13,425 bases of DNA, taken from an uncultured Rhodospirillales bacterium (GTDB taxonomy: Bacteria > Pseudomonadota > Alphaproteobacteria > ATCC43930 > CGMCC-115725). The notes below the pieces were generated by a model, which saw nothing but the letters and a program-made list of their open reading frames with translations, was not told where the DNA came from and made no database searches. The translations under genes and the position numbers were made by a program. The DNA is taken from NCBI GenBank assembly GCA_903897565.1, contig CAIUCF010000194.1:1-13425 (forward strand), read 5' to 3'. Below, in pieces: positions 1 to 9,929 of the stretch; position 1 is the stretch's first letter; the number at the start of each line of letters is the position of its first letter.

Positions 1-2898
<2,898 letters not shown>

Positions 2899-2928
2899 CG
2901 GCGGCTCCGACCACTGACCAACAGAAAG

Positions 2929-2956
2929 GGCCGCTCCTTCGGGGGCGGCCTTTTTT
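2929..2956 (+). terminator. Intrinsic terminator after rpoC
   Basis: A 9-base-pair stem GGCCGCTCC (2929-2937) pairs with GGGGCGGCC (2942-2950) with a single G-U pair. It closes a UUCG tetraloop (2938-2941) and is followed directly by six T residues (2951-2956). It lies 30 bases after the rpoC stop. This is a textbook rho-independent terminator and should end the rpoBC transcript, separating it from the glycan genes. Confidence 0.95.
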
Positions 2957-3017
2957 CTTGCGCCCTTGCGCCATGAGACGGAGGTCACCGAAGCTCGACG
3001 GGAGGAAGGGCGCCCTC

Positions 3018-3035
3018 TGCCGCGCCGTTGCGGCA
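3018..3035 (+). other. Stem-loop in the gap between rpoC terminator and the next gene
   Basis: TGCCGC (3018-3023) and GCGGCA (3030-3035) form a perfect 6-base-pair inverted repeat around a 6-base loop. Just upstream is the 10-base palindrome AGGGCGCCCT (3007-3016). There is no T-tract, so it is not a second terminator. It could be part of the leader of the gene at 3100, but short GC inverted repeats are common by chance in DNA this GC-rich. Confidence 0.3.
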
Positions 3036-3099
3036 TGATTTCAAGACCAACCGCCTGCCGCCATTGAACTTGTCACCCCGATCACCGTAAGGTCCCGCG

Positions 3100-4509
3100 A
3101 TGTCAGCGCTGCGGTCCTCCGGCTCCAATTCTCCAATGATGTTCACGCTCGCTCTCGCGGCCCTGGCCGCGACGATGGCGGCGACAGTGCTGTTTGCGCC
3201 CCAGGTGCTCGGCGACGGCGATAGCTGGTGGCATCTCGCCACCGGGCAATGGATGCTGGATCATGGCCGCGTCCCCGATCGCGACGTGTTCTCCTACACC
3301 ATGGCGGGCCGGCCCTGGATCGCGCAGGAGTGGTTGTCGCAGTTGCTGATGGCGGTGGCGTATCGCGCCGCCGGCTGGAGCGGGGTGATGATCTTGTTCG
3401 CGCTGGCCGTGGCTCTGACGGTCATGCTGCTCGGGCGGCATCTCGGGCGCTGGCTCGAGGGACTGCCGCTGCTGCTGGGCGTCGGGATCGCGATGGCGCT
3501 GCTGTCGCCGAGCCTTCTGGCCCGCCCGCATCTCCTGGCGCTGCCGGTGATGGAGCTCTGGTGCGCCGGGCTGGTGATCGCGCGGGCGGAGAATCGGCCG
3601 CCCGCGCCCGGATCGCTCCTGCTGATGGTGCTGTGGGTCAATCTGCACGGCAGCTTTCCGGTCGGCTTGCTGTTCGCCGCGCTGCTGAGCGTCGAGGCGG
3701 CCCTCGCCGATCGCCGGATGGCCGGCGCCTGGTTCGGCTTCACCGCGATTGCGGTCCTGACGACCCTGCTGAACCCGAGCGGGATCGCCGGGGCGCTGTT
3801 CCCCTACCGACTGGTCAATTCCGCCGCACTGGCCGACATCATCGAATGGCAGCCGGTGCAGCTGCGCGACCTGCCGCCGATCCTGCCCGTGCTCGCCCTG
3901 CTTGCCTACCTCCTGATCTTCCGGGGCTTGCGGCTGCGATTCTGGCGGATGGTGATCCTGGTGGGTCTGATCGCTGAGGCGCTGCTGCATATCCGTAACC
4001 AGATGCTGCTCGGCATCATCGGGCTGCTGGCGATCGCGCCCGATCTCGGCCGCTGCTTCGGCGTGCTGCGGCAGCGTGGCCATGGCGAGCGCTGGCAAGG
4101 GGCGATGCCGGCAGCGCTGGCTGTGGCCCTGCTCTGCGGCATTCGCGTCGGATACCCATTGCAGCGCGGCGACGATGCCGTGACCCCCGCGACGGCGCTT
4201 GCCCATGTCCCGTCGGCGCTGCGCGCACTGCCGGTTTATAACGATCCGGCGCTCGGCGGCTATCTGATCAATGCCGGCGTGCGGCCGTTCATCGATGGTC
4301 GCGCCGAACTCTACGGCGCCGATTTCATGGCCCGCTATCAGCGGTCGATCACACGTCCCGGCCCGCTGTTCGCGGAGGAGCTCGCTCGATACGATATTCG
4401 CTGGGCGCTCGTCGACGCTCGGAGCCGCGCCGCGCCGCTGCTCGCCAGTCTCCCGCATTGGCACCGCCGCTACGCCGATCACAGCGCGATCGTGTATGTC
4501 CGCGACTGA
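3100..4509 (+). CDS. Polytopic membrane protein, GT-C-like (putative glycosyltransferase)
   Basis: The product is 469 residues with about ten hydrophobic segments up to roughly residue 355 and then a soluble tail. The layout matches GT-C membrane glycosyltransferases, which move sugars from polyprenyl phosphate to acceptors on the outer face of the cytoplasmic membrane. After the first membrane segment (about 14-37) comes an acidic loop with D39-G-D41-S-W-W-H, the place where GT-C enzymes carry their catalytic acidic residue. The tail holds VYND (379-382), GGYLI and FIDGR (397-401) followed by AELYG; I recognise this block from many unnamed bacterial membrane proteins, but no function is established for it. 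The ATG at 3100 is supported by an AAGG ribosome site at 3089-3092, seven bases upstream. It overlaps the next gene by 14 bases, implying co-translation. No assigned substrate; the GT-C call is inference from architecture. A sugar-transfer role fits the locus but is not proven. Confidence 0.8.
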   Translation: MSALRSSGSNSPMMFTLALAALAATMAATVLFAPQVLGDGDSWWHLATGQWMLDHGRVPDRDVFSYTMAGRPWIAQEWLSQLLMAVAYRAAGWSGVMILFALAVALTVMLLGRHLGRWLEGLPLLLGVGIAMALLSPSLLARPHLLALPVMELWCAGLVIARAENRPPAPGSLLLMVLWVNLHGSFPVGLLFAALLSVEAALADRRMAGAWFGFTAIAVLTTLLNPSGIAGALFPYRLVNSAALADIIEWQPVQLRDLPPILPVLALLAYLLIFRGLRLRFWRMVILVGLIAEALLHIRNQMLLGIIGLLAIAPDLGRCFGVLRQRGHGERWQGAMPAALAVALLCGIRVGYPLQRGDDAVTPATALAHVPSALRALPVYNDPALGGYLINAGVRPFIDGRAELYGADFMARYQRSITRPGPLFAEELARYDIRWALVDARSRAAPLLASLPHWHRRYADHSAIVYVRD

Positions 4510-5470
4510 GCCTGCCGCAGTCCCGACGCCGCGATGGTCACCGAGACGGCTGCTGTCGGTCGTCATCAAGCTCGCCACTGCCGCGGGACTGCTCGGCTAC
4601 GTCTTCTGGCGGGTCGATCTGCGCGCCGTGTCGCGGGTCATGGCGACTGCCGATCCTTCGATGTTGGCCCTGGCCGTCGTGCTGTCCTGTCTCAGCTTCC
4701 CGCTGGGCGGCATCCGCTGGTGGTGCGTGGTCCGAGCGCTCGGCGAGACTGCAGCGCCGCGACTGCTCATCGGGCTTTTCTGGCTGGCGGGTTTGGTCGG
4801 GCAGGTGCTGCCGAACCCGATGGGCGACGCCGTGCGAATCTCTGTCGCGGCACGCCTCGGGCTGGGGCTGGGCGTAGCCTTCCGCAGCGCGTTCCTCGAG
4901 CGTGTCGCCATGCTCGCCGGGTTGGCGATTTTCTTCGCTGCGACGCAGCCGCTCCTGCGGGCCCGGGTCGGCGCGGCCGATCCTGTCTGGTTGGCGATGA
5001 CCCTGCTTGCGCTGGGCGCCGCGGGCCTGGCGATGCTGGCGAGCGCAGATCTGCTGCTCAGGCGGCTGCGCCGCTTTCGAGTGATCAGCGCCTTCGCCAA
5101 CCTGTCGGGGGCTTTCCGTCGCCTCGTCACATCGCGATGGGCGTTGCCGGTTCTTGTCACCATGTTCTTGAGCTATCTCAACACCGTCGCCGTCGCGATC
5201 GTCCTTGGCACTGCGCTCGCCCTGCCGTTGAGCGCTGGAGACTATCTCGCTGTAATCCCGGTTGCCGTTCTCGCCACGGTGCTGCCGGTCTCGATCGGCG
5301 GCTGGGGTGTGCGCGAAGGGGTTATGCTGGCGCTGTTCAGTGCAATGGGTGTCCCGGCCGCTTCTGCGCTCGCCTTCTCGCTGATGCTCGGGCTGCTGGG
5401 AATCGTCGCCGCGTTGCCTGGGCTTTTGACACTGTGGCACGAGCGCCTGCCTCCGGCGGGCCGCGGGTAA
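4496..5470 (+). CDS. Flippase-like membrane protein, lysylphosphatidylglycerol synthase TM family (YbhN/AglD-like, UPF0104)
   Basis: The product is 324 residues with about eight hydrophobic segments and almost no soluble part. Family marks are RWWCVVRALG near residue 80, NPMGDAVRI near residue 108 and the hallmark SIGGWGVREG at 266-275, which place it in the family that contains the membrane half of MprF and the archaeal AglD and bacterial YbhN proteins. MprF's membrane half flips an aminoacylated lipid; stand-alone members, often next to glycosyltransferases, are thought to act on lipid-linked substrates. The aminoacyl-transfer domain of MprF is absent. The open frame extends back to about 4271, but the ATG at 4496 is chosen because the upstream extension lies inside the preceding gene and is non-membrane, arginine- and serine-rich sequence. 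No clear ribosome site is visible, which suits coupling to the upstream gene. The exact substrate cannot be read from the sequence. Confidence 0.85.
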   Translation: MSATEPAAVPTPRWSPRRLLSVVIKLATAAGLLGYVFWRVDLRAVSRVMATADPSMLALAVVLSCLSFPLGGIRWWCVVRALGETAAPRLLIGLFWLAGLVGQVLPNPMGDAVRISVAARLGLGLGVAFRSAFLERVAMLAGLAIFFAATQPLLRARVGAADPVWLAMTLLALGAAGLAMLASADLLLRRLRRFRVISAFANLSGAFRRLVTSRWALPVLVTMFLSYLNTVAVAIVLGTALALPLSAGDYLAVIPVAVLATVLPVSIGGWGVREGVMLALFSAMGVPAASALAFSLMLGLLGIVAALPGLLTLWHERLPPAGRG

Positions 5471-5501
5471 GTTCCCGACCCTTGGATAACCCGAAGCGGC
5501 G

Positions 5502-5519
5502 TTCCGGCGACAGCCGGAA
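5502..5519 (+). other. Perfect 7-bp stem-loop 31 bases after the flippase-like gene
   Basis: TTCCGGC (5502-5508) pairs exactly with GCCGGAA (5513-5519) around a GACA tetraloop. It lies just past the stop codon of the two-gene unit, where a terminator would be expected, but neither strand has a T-run after the stem. It may be a weak or factor-assisted 3' end or an mRNA-stabilising stem. Confidence 0.4.
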
Positions 5520-5540
5520 AAGGCCGTTCCGCAAGATCGC

Positions 5541-5570
5541 TTGACTGCAGGCGCCGAAAGAGGTGGTTAT
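5541..5570 (+). promoter_or_regulatory. Possible sigma-70 type promoter for the methyltransferase gene
   Basis: TTGACT (5541-5546) matches five of six bases of the -35 consensus, and GGTTAT (5565-5570), 18 bases later, matches three of six at -10. Alphaproteobacterial -10 elements are often loose, so this is possible but weak. Transcription would begin near 5577, giving a leader of about 190 bases before the GTG at 5765. It cannot be true together with the 62-codon frame at 5569, whose start would lie upstream of the transcript. Confidence 0.22.
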
Positions 5571-5757
5571 GAGAACGGCTGCATCGTGGAGGCGACGCCG
5601 GGTACGGGCGCCGAGAATCCGCAAGAGACCGGGTTGCCCCGTCCGCTTCGCTCGGGGCCTCGTGGAGGAATTGGCGCGGACGTGTCTCGCCCTGGTGGTC
5701 TCGGCGCGCGCGACCCTTCTGGTCCGGGCCGAGTGCAGTCCTTTACGTTCGGGGTAG
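5569..5757 (+). CDS. Possible small arginine-rich protein (62 residues)
   Basis: An ATG at 5569 follows AAAGAGG (5557-5563) at five bases, a better ribosome site than most genes in this window have. The frame ends with TAG at 5755-5757, seven bases before the methyltransferase GTG, so it could be a coupled upstream gene. The product has a very basic N-terminal half with runs such as WRRRRVR and RIRKR, and a more hydrophobic middle (LARTCLALVVSA). I recognise no family. In DNA of this GC content, arginine-rich frames of this length arise often by chance, so I treat it as a weak candidate only. Confidence 0.2.
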   Translation: MRTAASWRRRRVRAPRIRKRPGCPVRFARGLVEELARTCLALVVSARATLLVRAECSPLRSG

Positions 5758-5764
5758 ATACAGC

Positions 5765-6715
5765 GTGGAAGATCATAGCCTGGAAGCCATCACCGCTCCG
5801 GTCTCGTCCGTTGGCGGCGCCGAGGGTGGGGGATCAATCCGGAAGCGAGACCTGCCTTGCTGTGTCTGTGGGTCGGAATTGAATGACCTGTTGTTCGAGG
5901 ACGAGCTTGGTGACCTGCCTCCGAGTGTCGACTATTCGTTCAGCGAGCACACGCGGAAGACGTTCCGAATTGTTCGATGCCGTGTTTGTGGGCTCATCTT
6001 CACCAACCCGATGCCGCACATGGCTCCCGCCTACTCGGAGAACGTCGATCACGTCTATCTTCGGTCGACGCCGCAACGCCGGCGGACCGCCGCGCTTGCG
6101 GTCGCGCGCATTCGCCGCCATGTCGCCTCAGGGCGATTGCTCGATATCGGTTGTGCGACGGGCATCTTCCTCGACGAGGCGGCTCGATATTTCAGCGTCG
6201 AGGGCATCGAATTATCGGCATGGGCGGCGGACATTGCCTGCCGCCGCCATAAGGTGATGCGGCAACCGCTCACGACATCGAACGGCGCGGTGGCGGTTTA
6301 TGACGTTGTCACCCTTTGGGGCGTTATCGAGCATTTCGAAGAGCCGATGAAAGAGATTGCGGCGATCTTTGCTGCTATGAAACCCGGCGGTTTATTGGCG
6401 ATTTATACCGGGGACGCCGACAGCTGGATGGCCCGGCTACTCGGGAAGGCCTGGTGGTGGTATCAGGGCATGCATCTGATCTACTTTTCGCGGACTACAT
6501 TGGGACGGCTTTTGACGAAGGCGGGATTCGAGATCGTCGGCACGGAAACCTACCAGCAGTATTTCAAGCTTTCTACTTTGTCGAGTAGCCTCAACCGCTA
6601 CAGAATCGGCAAATTGCTCGCGCCGATCCTGACTGCCAAGGCGATCGGTGACATCATGATTCGTTTGGTGATCAGTGGCGAGATGGTGATGTACGCCCGT
6701 AAGCCCGGGTCGTGA
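5765..6715 (+). CDS. Class I SAM-dependent methyltransferase with N-terminal zinc-ribbon
   Basis: The product is 316 residues. Residues 32-75 carry a zinc-ribbon signature: C33-X-C35-G (with an extra C32) and RC72-X2-C75-GLIFTNP. This is the arrangement found in front of many methyltransferases of surface polysaccharide clusters. The SAM-binding motif I is LLDIGCATG (125-133); the later strand is YDVVTLWGVIEHFEEP (about 179-194), followed by MKPGGLLAIY. The start is GTG at 5765, preceded by GGGG at 5751-5754. Upstream in-frame extension has no better start. By family knowledge it methylates a small molecule or sugar; the substrate is not readable here, though its neighbours suggest a glycan or lipid-linked sugar. 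Base use differs from the neighbours: 6541-6600 has 28 G or C of 60, against 44 of 60 at 3541-3600, and TTA codons occur, suggesting a separate origin. It ends 12 bases from the stop of the converging gene. Confidence 0.88.
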   Translation: MEDHSLEAITAPVSSVGGAEGGGSIRKRDLPCCVCGSELNDLLFEDELGDLPPSVDYSFSEHTRKTFRIVRCRVCGLIFTNPMPHMAPAYSENVDHVYLRSTPQRRRTAALAVARIRRHVASGRLLDIGCATGIFLDEAARYFSVEGIELSAWAADIACRRHKVMRQPLTTSNGAVAVYDVVTLWGVIEHFEEPMKEIAAIFAAMKPGGLLAIYTGDADSWMARLLGKAWWWYQGMHLIYFSRTTLGRLLTKAGFEIVGTETYQQYFKLSTLSSSLNRYRIGKLLAPILTAKAIGDIMIRLVISGEMVMYARKPGS

Positions 6716-6727
6716 CGGCGGTCGGCC

Positions 6728-8416
6728 TCAAGAGAACGAGGGCATACAGCAGAAGCCGTGGTCGGCGACGGCCTTGGTCCGATAGACACTGGGGATCCAT
6801 TGGCAGCCGACGATCATCCCTGCAGACTTGTAATACTTTAACGTGTCGGTCGGGTCGGGGTGATGTCTGCTCCAGCCATGATCGTCGAGTGTGATCATGA
6901 ATAACGGCTGATAGGCCTGTTGGAACGAGAAATAGGTCAGTTCATCGACGACAAGGTGGCGCGGATGATTCTCGGGGCGGATACCGCATTTCGCGGCGGC
7001 GGCCAGGATTGCCGGGCGCAGGGTCTCGTACCCAAAATTGCCCACGGAGGCTCGCTGACCCTTCGCGTAGCCCGGCGCCGTCCAGCTCCAGACGACATAC
7101 GGGGCATAGTTGACGAGAAGCCCCACCTGGCTGATCAGGGCCAAGCAAAGGGTAACGAGAACCCCAAACCGGGCCATCCGCCGCACCGAATCGGCGCCGA
7201 CCAGCCGCAGTAGACTGGGCCAGGCCACCCATACGGCGCCAAAGGAGCCGATACCGACGAGGGGAACAACCAGCTCCGCCTCATAGTCGTTCTTATCGAT
7301 CCGCGCGATCAGGGAGGCCGCGAAGAACAGCCACATCGCCGCCAGGGCGATCAGGCTCATGCGCACCTCCCTCTCGCGCCAACGCGTCCACCACGCGACG
7401 ATGACCGCGGCCGTGCCGACCAGGAAGACATAGCTTAGCCATGCCCAGACCAAACGGCCGATCCAGAGCCAGCCGAAGCCCTCGAAGGGCGGGATCATGT
7501 CGGAGGTGTATCTAGGCTTCTGGATGATGTCGGCCAGGAACCAGGAGTCGGAATTCTCGAAGGATTGATAGAGCGCGGCGAAATAGTTTTGGAAATCTGC
7601 GAGCGAGTGATTGGCGCCGAGGTTGAGCCGGCGCAAGGTGAGGGCGATCACCGGGTCGGAAGGGCAATTCCAGCGCGCCGCCCAATCGGCATAGGCGACA
7701 GAATCGAAGCCGAGAATGACACCGAACGTGGCGAATGTCAGCCAAGGTCGGCGGAGGACTCGTTGGCTGAATGCCAGGATCAGCGGCAGCGCGAAATTGC
7801 CGCGCGGATGGGTCGTCAGCAGCAGGCCAGCGCCGAGGCCGATCAGAACGGCATGGAGTAGACTCGTCTTCAGCCGGGGGATCCCTTGAGCGGCCGGCTT
7901 GAGCAGCGGCACGAACAAGATCGTTATGCCAATCATGAGAATCTGTTCGGGCCGGCCGAATTCGAGAAGAAACGGCAAGATTCCCAACATCGCGAAGGCG
8001 AGGACGCCAGTTCCCGCGCTCCAGGAGCTGAACTGCGGTCGAACCACCGTCGCGAACAGCCGCCAGGTCAGCACCAGCCATGACAGTTCGAGGGCGAAGC
8101 CGAAGACCCGGATGCTCAGCGGTCCGGGGATATTGCCGTAGAGTACCTGGTTGAAAAGTCGATAGGGCAACAAGAGCCAGGGCACATCCTTGGCGTAGAA
8201 CCGGCAGGACGGAATCATGGAGAGAGCGATTTCTTGATTGCCGTCAGCGTGATAGCGCCCAAGCAAGGCCTTCCAGAGGATCTCGTCGGTGTAGACCGGA
8301 AGGAAGAACACGACGGCGAGGACGCCGCCGGCGAGGATCCAGATCATGCGTCCGACCAATCCTGACGCGCGCGTCACGGGGTCCTGGGCCGTGGCGAGCG
8401 GCGTATCGATGGTCAT
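6728..8416 (-). CDS. Polytopic membrane protein, GT-C-like (putative glycosyltransferase)
   Basis: The product is 562 residues: a first membrane segment at about 23-41, about ten more hydrophobic segments, then a soluble C-terminal domain of about 120 residues expected in the periplasm. Right after the first segment is VYTDEILWK with D44-E45, the position and type of acidic pair seen in the first outer loop of GT-C glycosyltransferases. The tail has four cysteines (477, 538, 556, 557). I do not recognise a named family, so transferase activity is inference from layout and from neighbours. The frame is open upstream to 8491, but the ATG at 8416 is preferred: GAGG stands seven bases before it, and the longer version would overlap the preceding gene and add a charged, non-membrane leader. 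Only ten bases separate it from the stop of the upstream glycosyltransferase-methyltransferase fusion, so the two are surely one operon and the upstream enzyme may make its donor. Confidence 0.8.
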   Translation of the reverse strand: MTIDTPLATAQDPVTRASGLVGRMIWILAGGVLAVVFFLPVYTDEILWKALLGRYHADGNQEIALSMIPSCRFYAKDVPWLLLPYRLFNQVLYGNIPGPLSIRVFGFALELSWLVLTWRLFATVVRPQFSSWSAGTGVLAFAMLGILPFLLEFGRPEQILMIGITILFVPLLKPAAQGIPRLKTSLLHAVLIGLGAGLLLTTHPRGNFALPLILAFSQRVLRRPWLTFATFGVILGFDSVAYADWAARWNCPSDPVIALTLRRLNLGANHSLADFQNYFAALYQSFENSDSWFLADIIQKPRYTSDMIPPFEGFGWLWIGRLVWAWLSYVFLVGTAAVIVAWWTRWREREVRMSLIALAAMWLFFAASLIARIDKNDYEAELVVPLVGIGSFGAVWVAWPSLLRLVGADSVRRMARFGVLVTLCLALISQVGLLVNYAPYVVWSWTAPGYAKGQRASVGNFGYETLRPAILAAAAKCGIRPENHPRHLVVDELTYFSFQQAYQPLFMITLDDHGWSRHHPDPTDTLKYYKSAGMIVGCQWIPSVYRTKAVADHGFCCMPSFS

Positions 8417-8426
8417 CCTCTCGCCT

Positions 8427-9905
8427 CTACTGCGGTCGGGCGGCGGGTTGTGGATGCCCCGGCGCTGCGTCCAGCCCGATCGGCTTCTCACCGATGATCA
8501 CGGCGTAGGTGAAGAGGTCGCGCGGGCCGAAGGCATAGTCGACCAGCTTCAGGCCGGCTTCACCCAGGTAGCCTTCGGCCTCGCGGCGCGACCGTATCAG
8601 GCTCGGCTCGTCGGGATGCAGGCGGTCGCGCTTGCCCAGGAGGTGGGCACGCAGGAAATGGATGACGTGCAGCGCAATGACGCTCAAGCCTAGAACCGGC
8701 GGCCAAAACAGCAGCACGCGGCCTCCCGGTGTGAGGACACGCCGGAATTCCTTGAGCGCCCGCGCAATCTCGTCGCGCGAAAGATGTTCGAGCACGCCCA
8801 GGCTGTAGACGCCGTCGAAGCTGTGATCCGGTGCCGGGATATCGAGAATGCTGCCGTTGATCAGTTCGGCCGCGTCGCGGTGGTGGCCGCGATAGCGCTC
8901 GAGTGCCGCGGGGCTGATGTCGAGGGCCGTAACCTTGGCGTAGGCAAGGACGCCGCCATCCACCTCGCCGCTGCCGCATCCGGCATGCAGGAGCCTGCTC
9001 TGCCGGCGAAACCACGCGGCGACGAAGCGATCGAGCGAGGGTTGAATGATACGGTAACGGTAGAAGCGAGCGATGACGTCATACCAGCCGGGGCTTTTCG
9101 GCGAGGACCCCGACTGCCAGTAGGCATCCCATTCCGCCGCGCTGTTGACCCGGCCAGCCTCCGCGGCATTCGCCTGCAGCAGCAGGCTGCGCTTGTCGGA
9201 AAGGCGCCGCCAAAACATCGTCCCGAGCCGGCACAGGCCGATGCCGATGTCGCGCAACTGCATCTTCGAGTGGCCATAGGTGCGGGCCGCCAGCGAAATG
9301 GGGATCTGTTCGATGCTGAAGCGGTTGATCCAGAAGATGTAGAGGCTCTCCCAGAAGAACGAATAGCCGCGATCCTGGACAAGCCCGAATACCCGAGGCG
9401 GGATGCGGTCGAGGCGATAGACCCGGAACGCGCCGGAACCGTCATAGGGCAGACCGAGGACGATCTGGGTCAGCAGATGCGCGGCATGAGTCAGCAACTT
9501 GCGATACCAGACCCATTCCTCGAGGCTGCCGGGATCGAGAAAGCGCGACCCGATGACGATGTCGGCGCGATCGCTCGCGGCCAGAAAGGCGGCGATCCGG
9601 GCGGGATCGTGGGTAAAATCGCAATCCATCGTGACGAGGCGGCGATAACCCTGAGCATAGGCCCAGGCGATACCGGCCTGATGCGCTGCGCCGACCCCCA
9701 TCTTGCCCTCGCGGTGCAGGGCAAAGACGCGGCTCGACTCGGCGACGAGTCGGTCGATGATCCGGCCGGTGCCGTCGGGGGAATTGTCGTCGACGAACAG
9801 GCAATCGATATCAAGCCCCGTCGCTGTCAGCGCCCGGTAGATGCGCTCGACGTTCTCCGCCTCGTTATAGGTCGGGATCATCACGAGGGTGCGGTCAGCC
9901 GACAT
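8427..9905 (-). CDS. Bifunctional protein: DPM1-like GT2 glycosyltransferase fused to class I SAM-dependent methyltransferase
   Basis: The product is 492 residues in two parts. Residues 5 to about 235 are a GT2 domain of the polyprenol-phosphate mannose synthase (DPM1) type: MIPTYNEAENV (9-19), VDDNSPDGT (38-46), the metal-binding MDCDFTHDP (93-101) with D94-X-D96, and GSRF (119-122). Such enzymes transfer mannose, or in relatives glucose, from a nucleotide sugar to polyprenyl phosphate at the cytoplasmic face. There is no C-terminal membrane domain of the GtrB kind. After a linker, residues from about 265 form a methyltransferase: HAGCGSG (307-313), ALDISPAALERY, and YSLGVLEHL. A hydrophobic stretch near residue 415-430 may touch the membrane. 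The start is ATG at 9905 with AAAGAGG five bases upstream; the adjacent GTG at 9908 would leave only two bases. Both halves keep their key motifs, so both are probably active. The methyl acceptor is unknown; the sugar being loaded is one candidate. Confidence 0.92.
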   Translation of the reverse strand: MSADRTLVMIPTYNEAENVERIYRALTATGLDIDCLFVDDNSPDGTGRIIDRLVAESSRVFALHREGKMGVGAAHQAGIAWAYAQGYRRLVTMDCDFTHDPARIAAFLAASDRADIVIGSRFLDPGSLEEWVWYRKLLTHAAHLLTQIVLGLPYDGSGAFRVYRLDRIPPRVFGLVQDRGYSFFWESLYIFWINRFSIEQIPISLAARTYGHSKMQLRDIGIGLCRLGTMFWRRLSDKRSLLLQANAAEAGRVNSAAEWDAYWQSGSSPKSPGWYDVIARFYRYRIIQPSLDRFVAAWFRRQSRLLHAGCGSGEVDGGVLAYAKVTALDISPAALERYRGHHRDAAELINGSILDIPAPDHSFDGVYSLGVLEHLSRDEIARALKEFRRVLTPGGRVLLFWPPVLGLSVIALHVIHFLRAHLLGKRDRLHPDEPSLIRSRREAEGYLGEAGLKLVDYAFGPRDLFTYAVIIGEKPIGLDAAPGHPQPAARPQ

Positions 9906-9929
9906 CACAGCCTCTTTCGAGCCGGCTGT
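9903..9929 (-). promoter_or_regulatory. Stem-loop overlapping the ribosome site of the GT2-methyltransferase gene
   Basis: Read on the minus strand, ACAGCC (9929-9924) pairs perfectly with GGCTGT (9912-9907) around an 11-base loop, just before the ATG at 9905. The stem takes up the last two G of the AAAGAGG ribosome site and the bases between it and the start. If it forms in the mRNA it would reduce initiation. It could also be a chance 6-bp repeat. Confidence 0.35.

Larger units (their letters stand above)
5471..5764 (+). other. 294-base gap between flippase-like gene and methyltransferase gene
   Basis: No family-recognisable gene is present. The gap holds a perfect 7-bp stem-loop (5502-5519), a promoter-like pair (5541-5570), a 62-codon open frame with a good ribosome site (5569-5757), and a GC stem GCCCCG (5636-5641) with CGGGGC (5653-5658) around an 11-base loop. 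A second open frame from TTG at 5541 to 5882 runs through the start of the methyltransferase in another phase and has no family mark. The simplest reading is a leader region with its own promoter for the methyltransferase gene. Confidence 0.5.

Noticed and set aside
3064..3092. TTGAAC as a -35 element before the gene at 3100
   Set aside because: The bases 17 further on (GTAAGG) do not look like a -10 and would fall on the ribosome site.
3103..4578. 491-codon open frame on the minus strand across the first GT-C-like gene
   Set aside because: The translation is rich in Gln, Arg and His with no family mark or membrane pattern, while the plus strand gives a coherent membrane protein with known motifs. 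It is a GC-driven antisense shadow.
4534..5544. 336-codon plus-strand frame and a 300-codon minus-strand frame overlapping the flippase-like gene
   Set aside because: Both are arginine- or glutamine-rich and lack membrane segments, whereas the chosen frame has eight membrane segments and the SIGGWGVREG motif.
5541..5882. 113-codon plus-strand frame starting with TTG
   Set aside because: It has no ribosome site and no family mark, and it overlaps 118 bases of the methyltransferase gene in another phase.
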